This document shows positions 45,441-57,025 of a stretch of 64,000 nt of DNA, in pieces. Below the pieces are notes generated by a model. That model was not told the origin of the DNA, ran no database searches, and saw only the letters and a list, made by a program, of their open reading frames with translations. Position 1 is the stretch's first letter, and each line of letters begins with the position of its first letter. The stretch spans positions 32,636-96,635 of the forward strand of contig CDMY01000656.1 in NCBI GenBank assembly GCA_001179505.1, given 5' to 3'. Origin of the DNA: Vitrella brassicaformis (lineage: Eukaryota > Sar > Vitrellaceae). Both the position numbers and the translations under genes were made by a program.

Positions 45441-46920
45441 TCACAGGGCCAGAAACACCCGGTCGAGCAGCTCCTCCTCACCCACCACCTTTTTGGCCAT
45501 GAAGTCGTTCCACGCCTTCACCCAGCCGCCCAACCACCCGCACACCCCCATCCCCTCCGTGCCCTCAGACTCGCTCTCGCTCTCGCCCTCGCTCTCCAGG
45601 TCGCTGATCGTCACCTCAGTCCACCCATCCCCCTTGATGGTGTCGGGTGTGGCGGTGGTCGTCTCATTGCCGGCTTCGGCCACATCTGAGCAGACAGGCC
45701 CGTCGTGTGTGAGACAACTTGGTGGTTTGGCAGGTGTTCGGTGCTTACCGACGGGCCATATGACGAGCGACGGGCTGTTCGTCACATGGGTGTCACCAGA
45801 GATAGAGATGGAGGTGGTGATGGCGTGGCCTCTGCGGGGCGCACTGGCCGACGCCTTTCTCGACACGCGCTTCTTGCATGAGGACACACCTATGAGAAAG
45901 GATAATGGGTGGATGAAGTGTTGCGCCCTTTTGCTTTGCGGTGCAACTCACTCTTTGCCACGGCGTGGGTGTTCCGCTTCTTGGCCTTCTTGTGTGACGG
46001 CAGCTGCAGGTACTGATCCATCTCCGCCCTCTCCCATCCCTCCGTCAACTCATCTGCAGGAATGGAATCCCGGACACAGAGAGAACAGCCAGGCAGGAAG
46101 TGAGAGATGAGAAGGAGAGAGAGAGCGAAGTCACTCTCTGTGCACATGGCGTGGCGTGTGGTGTGTGTATTGTGCTCACCGTCCTTCGTTCTGTCTGTGG
46201 TCTTGAGTTCTTCGGCCTCCACGCTCATGGCCTGGTACTGCTGGGTGAGTTCCTGTCAGCATGTCACACACACACACGGATTGGACAGGCGATTCCGCAC
46301 CTTCAGAGTGTATTCCGCACCTTCAGAGCGGTGTCGATTTCCTTGTGCTCAGCCTTGACGGCGGTCGTCACTCATGCCGCCCCGTCGAGCTCCATGGCCT
46401 TTCCGAAGGCCGCCAGGGCCTCGCTAAAACGGGAGAGCCGACGCAACACACGGCCGTGCCTGAACAAACCCTGCAGCCACACAGAGAGACACAGAGACAC
46501 AGAGACAGAGATGCGCGCACTGTGAGGGGAAATTTGTCATGTCTCGTCGATTGCAGCTGACCTTTATGTGGTTGGGATTGGCCTGCAGGAGTTTCCGTGC
46601 TGTCTTGAGAGCCATGTTGAGCTCGTTGGCCTTGTCGTGGGCCTGGATGGCGTTGCTGAGGAGCGCCTCGTACACCTCCTGCGCATGGGGGCTGGTTTTG
46701 AGGAGTTTGGTGAACTCCATCAGTCCCACTCCAGTCGTGTAGAAGAGGGCGGCCCCAGCGAAGTCCCTTTCTCTCATCCGCTGATTCCCTTGGTCCTTGT
46801 ATGACATTGCACTGCAGGCACGAAACACAAGGAGGCAAAATGCGCTGCATGCCTTGCCGCACGTGGTGCTTGGTACAGCGCTCACCTTGCGAAGACGCTC
46901 TCTACAGCTGCAGTGTCCAT
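45441..46920 (-). CDS. TPR-repeat protein, with an in-frame TGA before the C-terminal exons
   Basis: The ATG at 46920 gives MDTAAVESVFA, and the next exon reads AMSYKDQGNQRMRERDFAGA, LFYTTGVGLMEF, LLSNAIQAHDKANELNMALK and TARKLLQANPNHIK. The third reads GLFRHGRVLRRLSRFSEALA then AFGKAMELDGAA. This is a tetratricopeptide-repeat arrangement (GNxxMxxxxFxxAxxxYTxG, then LxxNxAxxxL, then FRxGxxLxxLxxxxEA), typical of co-chaperones and scaffolds. A TGA at 46379-46377 then interrupts the frame. After it the same frame continues VTTAVKAEHKEIDTALK and splices to ELTQQYQAMSVEAEELKTTD, DELTEGWERAEMDQYLQLPS, KRVSRKASASAPRRGHAITT, KGDGWTEVTISDLESEGESE and WVKAWNDFMAKKVVGEEELL, stopping at 45441. Either the protein ends at the TGA and the rest is UTR or another gene, or the stop is a lesion or readthrough site. 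Confidence 0.6.
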
Positions 46921-47449
46921 GACATTGCTCTTGACCGCAACGCAGCCCTCGCCTGCACGCAGTCCACATCCGACGACATGGCATTGCACTGTAGACAAGT
47001 GCCCCAGGCTCAACACATGTCTCAGCATATTGTCAGCATATGCAGTGGCAGCTCTTCCTTTCTGACTCACCTCGTGACAATGTAGCCCCCGACAAGTCAG
47101 GGACGTCTTGACCGGATGCCATCGGATTCCGTCCTTCGGCAGGCATCCAACGTGCCATATACAGCTCTCCTCCTCCTTCCTGAGGCTCGACGATGATCAC
47201 AGGCCGTCTCTTGCAGCCGATGACTTGATTACGACTCGAATATGGACCTTCGCTTCACCAACAGTATCACAACGTCCGAGAGAATCAACAATGGGCTGAG
47301 ACAGAGATGACCCCCTGGCCACCTTCGTTGCGAGCCTGAGCTCGCAGAGAGGAAATGAAGAAAAGAGAAGGCGTTGATGGTGACGACAGATGCGTGCAGA
47401 GCTCCGTGAGGCCTCGAGGAATCAGTCTCATCCATAGCTTTGCAGGACG
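46921..47449. other. Divergent intergenic region
   Basis: Lies between the TPR gene and family copy 4. The TPR frame stays open upstream to an ATG at 47070, so the 5' part could be coding. Nothing else is supported. Confidence 0.4.
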
Positions 47450-49370
47450 ATGGATGGCAGTGCCACTCGGGTGAGAACAGCAGCCTCCAAGCCAAGCAAA
47501 GCACGTGAATCATCATGGCATCATATTATGATTCATGCATCGTGTGTGCTGTTTGCGTGTGATTGTGTTGTCATTCGCTTTGGTGCAGATGAGTGAAATG
47601 GGAACGAGGGATCAGCTGCTCAAACAGATTCAGGCCTATCAGACCAATCAGGCGAGGGTATCTGACCAACACACTCACTCATCCACTCAGTCAGTGCATC
47701 CGTCGCTCATCGGTTGCTTTGTGTTGTTTGTTTGTGTTTGCTGTGGTGTGCAGGTCAACAATGGCATCGGCCGACTCACTCAAATGGACACCGCTATGAT
47801 CACACCACTGGTGCGGCCAGACTACCACACTCAGCACAACGGCCTCTGTGTCATGATCCCTCGTGTGATTCATCAGATGGTGGCCAATGTCAGTCGTCAA
47901 CTCGCCAACGAATCGGCCCGTCTGGCCCAGCTGGCGGATACCATCGACTCGACCATCGCACTCACAACACACCCCCACTCAGGTGAGAGAGAGTCCACCC
48001 ACACACACACACACAGCTGCATGTTTGTCTTTGTGTGTGTCGTCAGGCTCGGCGGTTGCAGGTGTATGACATTCCCGCCGAGCCAATAAGTATCATCCTG
48101 GCACTCTCTGACCTCACCACGGTCGCCCACCTCAAGTCGACAGCCCGCCACTTCACCAACGCCATCCGACCGATCATCCGCAATATTCGGCTGCCGAACG
48201 CCATCGAGGGGGCGGGGGCTAGTGGCGTGGTGCAGTTCGACCCCCAGCTGAGCCACGGCGATGTGATGAAGGCCATGTGGGTGGTGGAGGAGGGGGGCGA
48301 GGGCGGCTGGGGGGAGGTAGGCGACACACTGAGAGTCGCCGAGTACTGTGGCAATTGCCAGCTGCCGATCACTGTGGATGGTGCAGATCTGCAGACACAC
48401 GCCACCAAGGCGGTAAACACAACACACAGAAGAGGCAATGGGTGAGCTGCTGGTGTGTTGGGTGCAGAATTTCTTGGCGCTGCCCCGTGTGTTTGCGCAG
48501 TGGATGCTCGTCGATCGCCATGTCGTCTTCCGTCGCCCCACTGGCCAGCAGGACGGCACACTATAGCTGTTCCGCCACAACAACAACGATATTCGGATCA
48601 TCCGCAATGAGCCCAACTTCACCATCACACTCAACCCGCCGCTCCCCCTCCCCACCGACCGCCCCGTCCATGCCTTCTCGCAGCACCCCTTCCAGCAGCA
48701 CGCCAAGCCACACGACCCTCCAGTCCGCAGCCGCATTGGATGGCAGCATGGTGTGGGCTGGGTGACGATTGGCGTCAACGACGGGCCTCTTTACGCATCG
48801 GCGAGTTCCATGTTGAAGGACCTGGTCCTGTGTCACCGGCTGTTGGCTCTGGGCGGCTCCACCGACTCGCCAGCAGTGGCGGTGGACCGGTAAGTGGATG
48901 GGAGGCACACAATGAGAGGGCGAATGGCTATGTGGTGCGTCATTGATGTGTGTGTCAGTCGTGTGCGTGGCGGCCACCTCGACCGCATCATGACTCAATC
49001 GCCACATACACCGCCCAATGGATGCTCGAACGTGTTGACATGGGAGGCGGCCGATGGGATCTGTGCACAGCTGCATGTACTGACGTCATCCAACGACCCG
49101 TTCCTCGCAGAGATTGCCTTTGGCATCTTCCCAGGCGACAACCAGAGCGGTACGCATACACATTGACAACACATCATCATGCTGTCGTCTTGTCTGATCA
49201 TCTGCTGTTGTCTGAATGCAGTGCGCGTCATCATCCGTACCACCGAGGCGCCAGCAGCAGCTGTCCCTCAGGATGCGCCCTTCGCCCAGCGATTCCTCCT
49301 GACGGCCGCCAAGGTGCGTTGCGTCCTCGGGCCCATCGCATCCATCGTCCTCGACGGCCAGGCGCCATAG
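47450..49370 (+). pseudogene. Unknown four-copy family, copy 4, premature stop
   Basis: The ATG at 47450 (MDGSATR) is followed by MSEMGTRDQLLKQIQAYQTN, VNNGIGRLTQMDTAMITPLV, MVANVSRQLANESARLAQLA, LQVYDIPAEPISIILALSDL and VQFDPQLSHGDVMKAMWVVE, then NFLALPRVFAQWMLVDRHVV and RRPTGQQDGTL. A TAG at 48564-48566 stands where the other copies have CAG (Gln). After it the frame is open and conserved (GVGWVTIGVNDGPLYASASS, PFAQRFLLTAAKVRCVLGPI) to IVLDGQAP at 49370. The single C-to-T change would remove about 250 residues. Divergence is low, so the lesion is recent or a sequencing error. Confidence 0.65.
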
Positions 49371-49672
49371 ATACAGGGTGAGAGCCACACAGGTGATGCA
49401 GAGGACCTGATGTATGTGTCCATTGTGTGTGTTTGTTGGTGTGGGTTCTGCAGGGCGGCTGGATGGCGAGCGGACTGGGTGCTGCATGATGGACAGACAG
49501 ATGCGTGTGTGCGCAAGGTCTGGGCGTGACGATGCGTGTGTTGAGAAGATTATTCCCACATCGCATAGCCGATCGGTCATAAGTCGTCTCTGTCCGGCAA
49601 ACCTATCTATGCACGCCCCCATCATAAACTAAGCCATGCACTAGAGCCCCCTCCCCTGCCCTAATACCACTA

Positions 49673-50530
49673 TCACCCCTTGTCCACCGTCTTGGGGTCC
49701 GTCATCCAGTTGATGGCCTCATGCTCAGTCACCTTCTTGCCGTCGCTGCTCACCAGCTGCAGGTCATAGTCCGCACACTGGCCGTTGCCGCCTGCTGTGG
49801 TGCCAATCGTGTCGATGAAGACGCTCAGCAGGCCGTAGTTGCGGTCTTGCACTCACCCGAGGTGGTCGAATAAGTAGTGGCCCGGCAGCCGGGCTGACAG
49901 CTCACGGGCGCGATATGATGCTGTACTCGTGGCCTCCGTCAGCGGCTGCCGTACCACAGCTCGTTGACGAGAAATGGCCTCGGTGTGGCGGCAATCAGCT
50001 TTCGTACGGCTGCATTCTCGCGCCAGAGGTCGCACATCTGACATGCGCACACATGCAGCAGCAGATATGGTGTATCACAGCTGCACAGATGCAGTCACCG
50101 ACCTCTCCTTCGAAGGCCTCCATTTCTCGCTGGTTGGGCTGCCGTGTGGGACGAGTTGAGCGTCGGGATGGGCTGAGGCTCGTTGATCACCCAGTAAAGC
50201 GGTGCTGGCTGGGCCAGCTGCCGCAGCTGGTCTACATGGGCACACCGACGTAGTGGAGGATTGTCATTGTTGACGAGGATTCCCTTGCCCTCGTAGCGCT
50301 CGTACACCGACACACTGCACCATCATTCATTGAACACCACGCAGATGCAGCGGACTGGCGAGTTGGATGTGTGTTGGTCTTTCAGTGTTACCGGAGAAGG
50401 CTGCTTTTCACCAGTGTCAGGGCGCAGGTAAGGCTTCGCTGCCTCGCCCTCAGCAGACATCCTTGCAAACGGGCAGATCTATGAATCCACCAAATTCGAA
50501 CGTCCTCGTGAAGTCATTGGCAGCCAGCGT
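49673..50530 (-). pseudogene. Decayed gene of unknown family
   Basis: Open segments read in order on the minus strand: LAANDFTRTFEFGGFIDLPV; MSAEGEAAKPYLRPDTGEKQ with PSPVTLKDQHTSNSPVRCIC; an in-frame TGA; then SVSVYERYEGKGILVNNDNP and LYWVINEPQPIPTLNSS. These are followed by MCDLWRENAAVRKLIAATPR with PFLVNELWYGS and, after a frame change near 49935, PLTEATSTASYRARELSARL with PGHYLFDHLG. The last is DRNYGLLSVFIDTIGTTAGG, with DYDLQLVSSDGKKVTEHEAI, ending at TGA 49673. The last part looks like a beta-rich domain, but no family was recognised. At least two frame breaks plus a stop suggest decay; missed introns could explain some of them. Confidence 0.45.
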
Positions 50531-50704
50531 GAGCCCTCCTAGGGCGTTTCGAGCCGGTTGGGCGAGTGGAGCTTGGAGGAAAGAACATTTTTGGCTCGCA
50601 GAGATCGGTGAAACCGCTCACAGCTACAGACTCGGGTTTCTAGTCAGGTCTCCGCATCGCACACTTTGCCTGTGCGGCATTGACATCATCATCATCGCAC
50701 CAAG

Positions 50705-52045
50705 ATGACGCTCATATATGCCCTTGTGGCCAGGGGTGAGGACGAACGACGCAGGAGCACCACATTGCTTGACTCTCTGTGCTTGTGTGTATCCGTCCGT
50801 CCAGGGAGGACGGTGTTTGCGGAACACACCGACAAGTGAGTCGTCTGACAGGCGGGGGAGGGAGGGAGGGGTGAGGAAGAGATCCATTGAGATCTGTGTT
50901 GCTTGTCTGTCTGTCTGTGTATCTGTCTGAAGGATTGGCAACTTCACCACAGTGACACGGTGAGCAGGACACAGGGGAGTTCACGGATCACCAAACCGTC
51001 GCAGTCTTGAAACACTGCGTGTGACGTTGTTGTTTCGTTCTCTGCAGTGTGCTACTGGGGAAGCTGCCGGAGGACCCGCCGCGAATGTCGTACCTGTACG
51101 ATGGGTAGGCCACTGATTCATCCCTGCCCCTCACGACAGACAGCAGACACCTCACTCAGCACGGTGTGTTGCTCTCTGTCTGCCTGTGCGTCTGTCTGCA
51201 GGTACGTGTTTCATTATCTGTACCACGCGGGCCTCACGTATCTGGTCATGTCGGAGCGGGAGGCCGGCAGGCGGATACCCTTCGCATTCCTGGAAGACAT
51301 CAGCCAACGGTACGGCAGACACACACACACACCGATCGATCGACCGATCAGGTGGCACATGAGCGAATCGTGGACCTGCAACCGTTGCAGGTTTGAGTCT
51401 TCGTACGGTGATGTGTATCGCCACGCCATTGCCTTCGCCATGAACGACGAATTCGCACCCGTCCTCGCTGAACGAATGGTAGGCAGATCAACACTGACAC
51501 GACAGTGCCCTACGCACACAATCAGTGGTCGTGTGTTGTGTTGTTCTGTGTGTTCACCTACACACACCATCAGTACTTCTTCAACACGTCCCCCGGGGCA
51601 GACGAGTTCAGCCGCGTGAGGTCGCAGATCGACGAAGTCCAAAACGTCATGATGGACAATATCGGTACACACACACACACGTGCATCTCTCGGGGGCATA
51701 CTGACTGTCTGCCCGTGTTGGGTGTGTGTATGTGTGCCGCAGAGCGGATATTGCAGCGTGGCGAGAAGATCGATCTGCTGGTGGACAAGACGGAGGACCT
51801 CAACAGGAGCGCATTTGAGTTCCGGCGGGGCGCGCACCGACTCAAGCGGACCTACTGGTGGAGAAACGCACGGCTGCTCATGGCCATGATACTCGGCGCC
51901 GCGGTATGCGTGTGGCCACGATAAGTGTGGGTCGGTCGTGCAATGTGTTGTGCTGTGTTGTGTGTGGCAGATCTTGATCTTTATCATCGTGACGTGGTCG
52001 TGCGGTGGCTTTGACTACCACCGATGCAGACCACGACACAAGTGA
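50705..52045 (+). CDS. VAMP7-like longin R-SNARE
   Basis: The ATG at 50705 gives MTLIYALVARG, which splices to RTVFAEHTDKIGNFTTV, then VLLGKLPEDPPRMSYLYDGY and VFHYLYHAGLTYLVMSEREA: an N-terminal longin domain. Later exons carry RIPFAFLEDISQR, FESSYGDVYRHAIAFAMNDE, FAPVLAERMYFFNTSP and DEFSRVRSQIDEVQNVMMDN. Then comes the SNARE motif IERILQRGEKIDLLVDKTED with the zero-layer arginine in LQRGEK, and LNRSAFEFRRGAHRLKRTYW. A C-terminal membrane anchor follows (ARLLMAMILGAAILIFIIVT), with a short tail to TGA 52045. All hallmarks of a complete VAMP7/VAMP71-type R-SNARE for fusion of endosomal, vacuolar or secretory vesicles are present, in about eight exons. Confidence 0.92.
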
Positions 52046-52724
52046 CTCCGAGTGATCCGTCAGCGTCAGCTGATGTGTGTGTGGTCGTTCGTCACCGAGT
52101 ACAGGCAGAGAGGGAGGGAGGGACCCGGGGTGTCAGTTAGTGCTGTAAGTAAGGTGTAGGCAAGTGTGCAATGTCAGGTTTCGGTTCCGGTTTCGGTTTC
52201 GTTGGTGTGTATAAGGGTCAGCATCGGTGGATGCTCGTGGTGTTTTTCGTGGATTATATCGGCCGCCTGTCTGCCCGTCCGGCTCATGGGTGGCGGCGAG
52301 AGAGCAAAAGCGGTCTGACTCTTTCTTGGTGATGCCGTGAATGCGTGTGCCAATCCCGACCTGTACTAACCGTCCAGTGCCCCGCGAGGCACTCAAGGCG
52401 CCGCATGCCACAGACTGCGCGCTTTTGGGTGGGGGCCATGGGGGTCGCAATCAAAAGACGGGACAGAAAGCAAGACATGAACTCGTCACGAGGGCGTCTT
52501 GGTCATCGCGCTCACGACAAGAAAGAGATCTCTGAGGCCCCCGGCCCCTGGTGACCCGCTCCCTGCACAAACACATCGCATCAGCAGCTGAGGGGCAGGC
52601 AATCATCTCTTTCTGCTCCAGAAAGCTGAGCTTATGGAAGCTGCATAGCGGTGTTCCCGTGCTCGCACCCTGAGAGGCCTTTCCCTTTAGCTATTGTGGG
52701 TGTCGCCGGAGTCTCAGACCGACA
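52046..52724. other. Intergenic
   Basis: No gene is supported. It contains four GGTTTC-type hexamers near 52176-52200 (ggtttcggttccggtttcgg) and is otherwise unique sequence upstream of the next start codon. Confidence 0.45.
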
Positions 52725-55280
52725 ATGAGGGGCTCGGGTCTCTCGTGGTTTATGGTGGCTCTGCTGGTTACCTCTTCCTTCCCCCTTCTGCATGCCCAGA
52801 CCTACACTCTCGTTTTCGACCCGGACCCACCTCCGTCCGTGGCCCTGGGTGACTCCTTAGCCGTGGATGTGCAGGTCCATAATAGTCTACTTCCAGGACT
52901 TGATACCGGCATTGGTGGGATGGACGTCCTGCTGCTGCTCAAACCTGCCGTCGGCGGCTGCTGCACCTCAACCGTCGGCTTGTTCGGCGCACGCAAGCAG
53001 GGAATCTCTCTTGGAGTGGCAACTTTCACTGGGCTGAGTATCAACGAGGCGGGCGAGTACATACTGGAGGCCTTCATCCACGACTCCCCCCCGGGAGGGG
53101 CGACCGTTGCGGGCAATTCGAGCAGTTTTGTGGTCGATCAGGTGCCCGACCGGCTGGCCTTTCGCCAGGCGCCTACATCTGGCATTGCTGGGCAGCCATT
53201 CGCCGACATGCCCATCGTCGCTGTCCGCGACTCGCCCGGCAACCGGCGAGTGCGCACATACACGGGAGACATCCACCTCTTCTTCAACGGGCCAGCGGGT
53301 TTCACCGTCACGGGCATCACCACACAGACCGCTGTTAAGGGGATTGCTCAGTTTTCATCTCTTACGGTCGATACGCCGGGCAGCTACACTATCACGGCAG
53401 TGGCACAGGACCCTGGGATCACTGCAGCCACGACTGCGTCCTTCACGGTATTGGCCGGGACTGCCACAGCCCTCGCCTTCTCAACGCAGCCTGTGGGCGA
53501 TACAGGAGGGCAAGTTCTCTCCACCTCGCCGGTCGTGCAGGCCGTGGACAGCACTGGAGCACCGGATACGACTTTCAACTCCCCCATTACCGTCACCCTC
53601 CTCACCAGCGGCCCTTTGCTGCCGCCCGGGGCGGGGCAGACGACATGTGGCGGCTTGACTATGGTGGGAACCAAGACCGTCGGCGCAGCGCCCAGCGCGA
53701 CCTTTAACGATCTTGCTATCGACCGAGCGGGCACCTTCCGGCTGCAAGCGACGGCGCACGGGCTCACGACGGGCATCTCTGACCCATTCACCGTCGCGGT
53801 CGGTATCCCTGCGGGGATTGTGTTCACTCTGCAGCCGCCCCCTCGCGTGACAGTGGGCAGCAACATCCAGATCGACTTGCAACTTGTGGACGCGGGAGGC
53901 AACGACTGGACCACTACACCAAATCGCGCCGTGACCCTTGACCTGTGGGATCCATCCAGTGGGAGTTATGTCACGTTGGGAGGCCTGCCGACCCCTTCAT
54001 GCACCACATCAAGCGGCGCCTGCTCTATCGCAACTGTGCGAGTCCCCCAGGCCGGCAGCTCCCTGCAGCTCCGCGCTAGGGTGACTGCCGACACTCTGGA
54101 ACAGTTTTCCTCTTTTTTCGACGCCTCATTCGACTCGGGCATCGAAGTGACGGACGCCGGCGGCACCTGCCTCTCGCCCCACGCGACAGAGACCAGCCCT
54201 CCGACCATTGGCATGACCTACCGGCTGCGTCTCACCCGGCCGCCCATCGACGACGTCGATATCACGCCGGTTGAAGAGGGGGGGCCCACATACCTCACCT
54301 TTGCGCCGACCACACTCACCTTCACGGACAGCGACTATGCCACTCACCAGACCGTCGCCGTGACTGTAACCAACTTCAACGTCAGGGGTCCTGCGGTGGT
54401 CACCGTCACACACACCCTCACCAGCACCGACCCGGCCTACGCGCAGAACGTGCCCCAGTGGACAGCTCCAATGGACGCCACCGGCCGGTTGCAGCTCACC
54501 ATCTCCGGCGACGACGGCCCCCACCTGGTGCGGCTGTCCCCCTGGGCCGTCCAGGTGCGCGAGGGCGCCTCAACTACATACGGCATTTATCTCGACGCCG
54601 AGCCCGCTGCGCCGATAGAGATCTTGATATCGCCGCCATCGAAAGTGACGGTGTCCGATCGGACTGTGACGATCCTTCCTACCGACTGGACGGCTCCCGG
54701 CTCCGCAGCTGTCAAGACCATCACGGTGACGCCTGTGCGAGACATCGTCAAAGGGGCCACCTCCAGGGAATTCTTCAACATCCAACACCACATTCTGTCT
54801 TCAGGGGGAGAGGGTCTGTCCCCCACTACGGGCGACGTGACTGTGGCTGTGCTGGAGGCCGATGCCGAGGTGGTGCTGGTGGACCCCGTGGCGCTTGTGG
54901 CGGTCGAGGGGAATTCGGTGTCTTTCGCCGTCGCACTCAACACGCCCGCGACGGGCACGGTGACAGTCACCACCACTTGCGACGGGACCTACACGCAGGT
55001 TGCCGGCGGCTCACCTTTGACTGTAAGCAGGGAATGAGGGCATGTAGATCCATACAGCTGGCCAGTAAAGCGGCTTGCGTGTCTGTGCTCTTTCTCTCTC
55101 TCAGTTCAACTCGGGAAACTGGGCGGTTCGTCAGACAGTGGATATCATCACTTTGGTTGAGGACGACGACACGCTGTTTGATACGGTCGCCTGCACGCTG
55201 GGCGTCACCGGCTACGCGAGCGCATTCGAGCCATCAGAAACCGTGTCCGTCACCGTTGGTGCGTGAGACACACACGCACA

Positions 55281-55317
<37 letters not shown>

Positions 55318-55582
55318 CAGTGCAGAAGAGGCATCGTTGGATGTGTGTGTTGGTTCGGTGGTGCAGTGCACCAGATCTGCCCACTTGGGACGTTCGGCCC
55401 CGACTGCGCCCCCTGCCCGGTAGGGTCGGCGTGCTTCGCCGGCGACGTGTCCACGTGCTACCCCGGCGAGACCATGCACCCCAACAAACACATCTGCATC
55501 CCATGCCCTCCGGAATACATGTACACATCTACAACACACATGCCCTCTCTCACCAAAGTGCACGCACTCGTGGTCTCCCCAC

Positions 55583-55615
<33 letters not shown>

Positions 55616-56992
55616 TGTCTGCAGGTGTCCGACCGCAGATGTGGAGCCCTTCTACTGCGAGGCGGGCACGTACGCCCTAGGCAATGCGACCGAGTGCTCC
55701 CCGTGCCCTCGAGGCAGCGCCTGCCCCGGACGCGGTATGGACCCTGTGCCCTGCCCACCGGGATGGTTCTCGATCGAAAACTCCACCAGCTGCACGGCCT
55801 GCCCCAAGGGCCACTATTGCGACGACCCTGCTGTGATGCCTGTGGCATGTGCCACTGGGGAGTATGCCATGGGGCAGGCTATTGAGTGCATCAGCTGCCC
55901 CCCTGGTGGGTGGATTGGGTGGGATGAGTGAGACACATGCCATGTCCACGAGTGTGTGTGATGGTTGGGTGTGGTTACAGGTTTCTTTTGCCCCGATCCA
56001 ACGCGCATGCCCCAGGCGTGTCCACGAGGTGAGTGCGTGTGCGTCGTAGTGGTGGCGGTGCACCGATCCACCTGTGTGTGTGTGTATATTGTGTGTCATA
56101 CGCAGGGACGTACAGCGAGATGGGGGAGACCAACTGCACTTCCTGCCCCGCGGGGGAGTCGTGTCTCGAGCCTTTTATGTCACCTCCAACCCAGGTATGG
56201 ACTCACACACCCCGTGCACATTGGATTGGTCTTCCTGACGGTGGTGGATGGGATGGTGGTGTGTTCAGACGTGCCAGCTGGGTACCTGCTCTCTTGCAGG
56301 CGACCCCGAGTGCCGGCCATGCCCCAGAGGTGAGCAAAGCAGGTCCCCTGGATTGGCGGATGGTGCATTGGGTTGGGTGCAGGCTACCACTGCCCTAACA
56401 AGGATGAGGAGCCCGTCGCGTGTGAGCCGGGACAGATCTCAGGGACAGGGAGCACGACATGCGACGACTGCCCTGTGGTGAGTGAAGCAGCCGGGCGGAA
56501 TAACACACATTTGGCCAGCCAGCCATGTGTGCCTCATTTCTTTCTTTCTTCCGTTCTGTCCAGGGCCATCGCTGCCCGGCGCCGTGGGGCCCGGCCAGGG
56601 AGTGCGAGTTGGGCGAGTGGGCTCCGGCTAGATCGACAAAATGTGACCGGTGCCTCCCGGGAAACATTTGCGCCACGACACACAACGCAGTGAACCCACT
56701 TGGAGATGAGGAGTGCCCCATTGGGTTCTACTGCGAGCCGGGGCTGCCGAGACCTTGCCCTGCGTACGTAGGCACACGTGCAATGGGCAAGGCGCGACAG
56801 AAAGAGATGAATTTGTGGATGTGAATCCTTTGGCTGCGTGCATGTGTGTGTGTGTGTGTGTGTGCAGGGGGTATTACAATGACCTGCCAGGGCAAGGCTC
56901 CCTGGACAACTGCAAAATCTGCACTGCTGGCAAATACTGCCCCGCTGGTCACACACACTCCCACACAGAAGCTCACTCGCTATAAATGTCTC

Positions 56993-57025
<33 letters not shown>

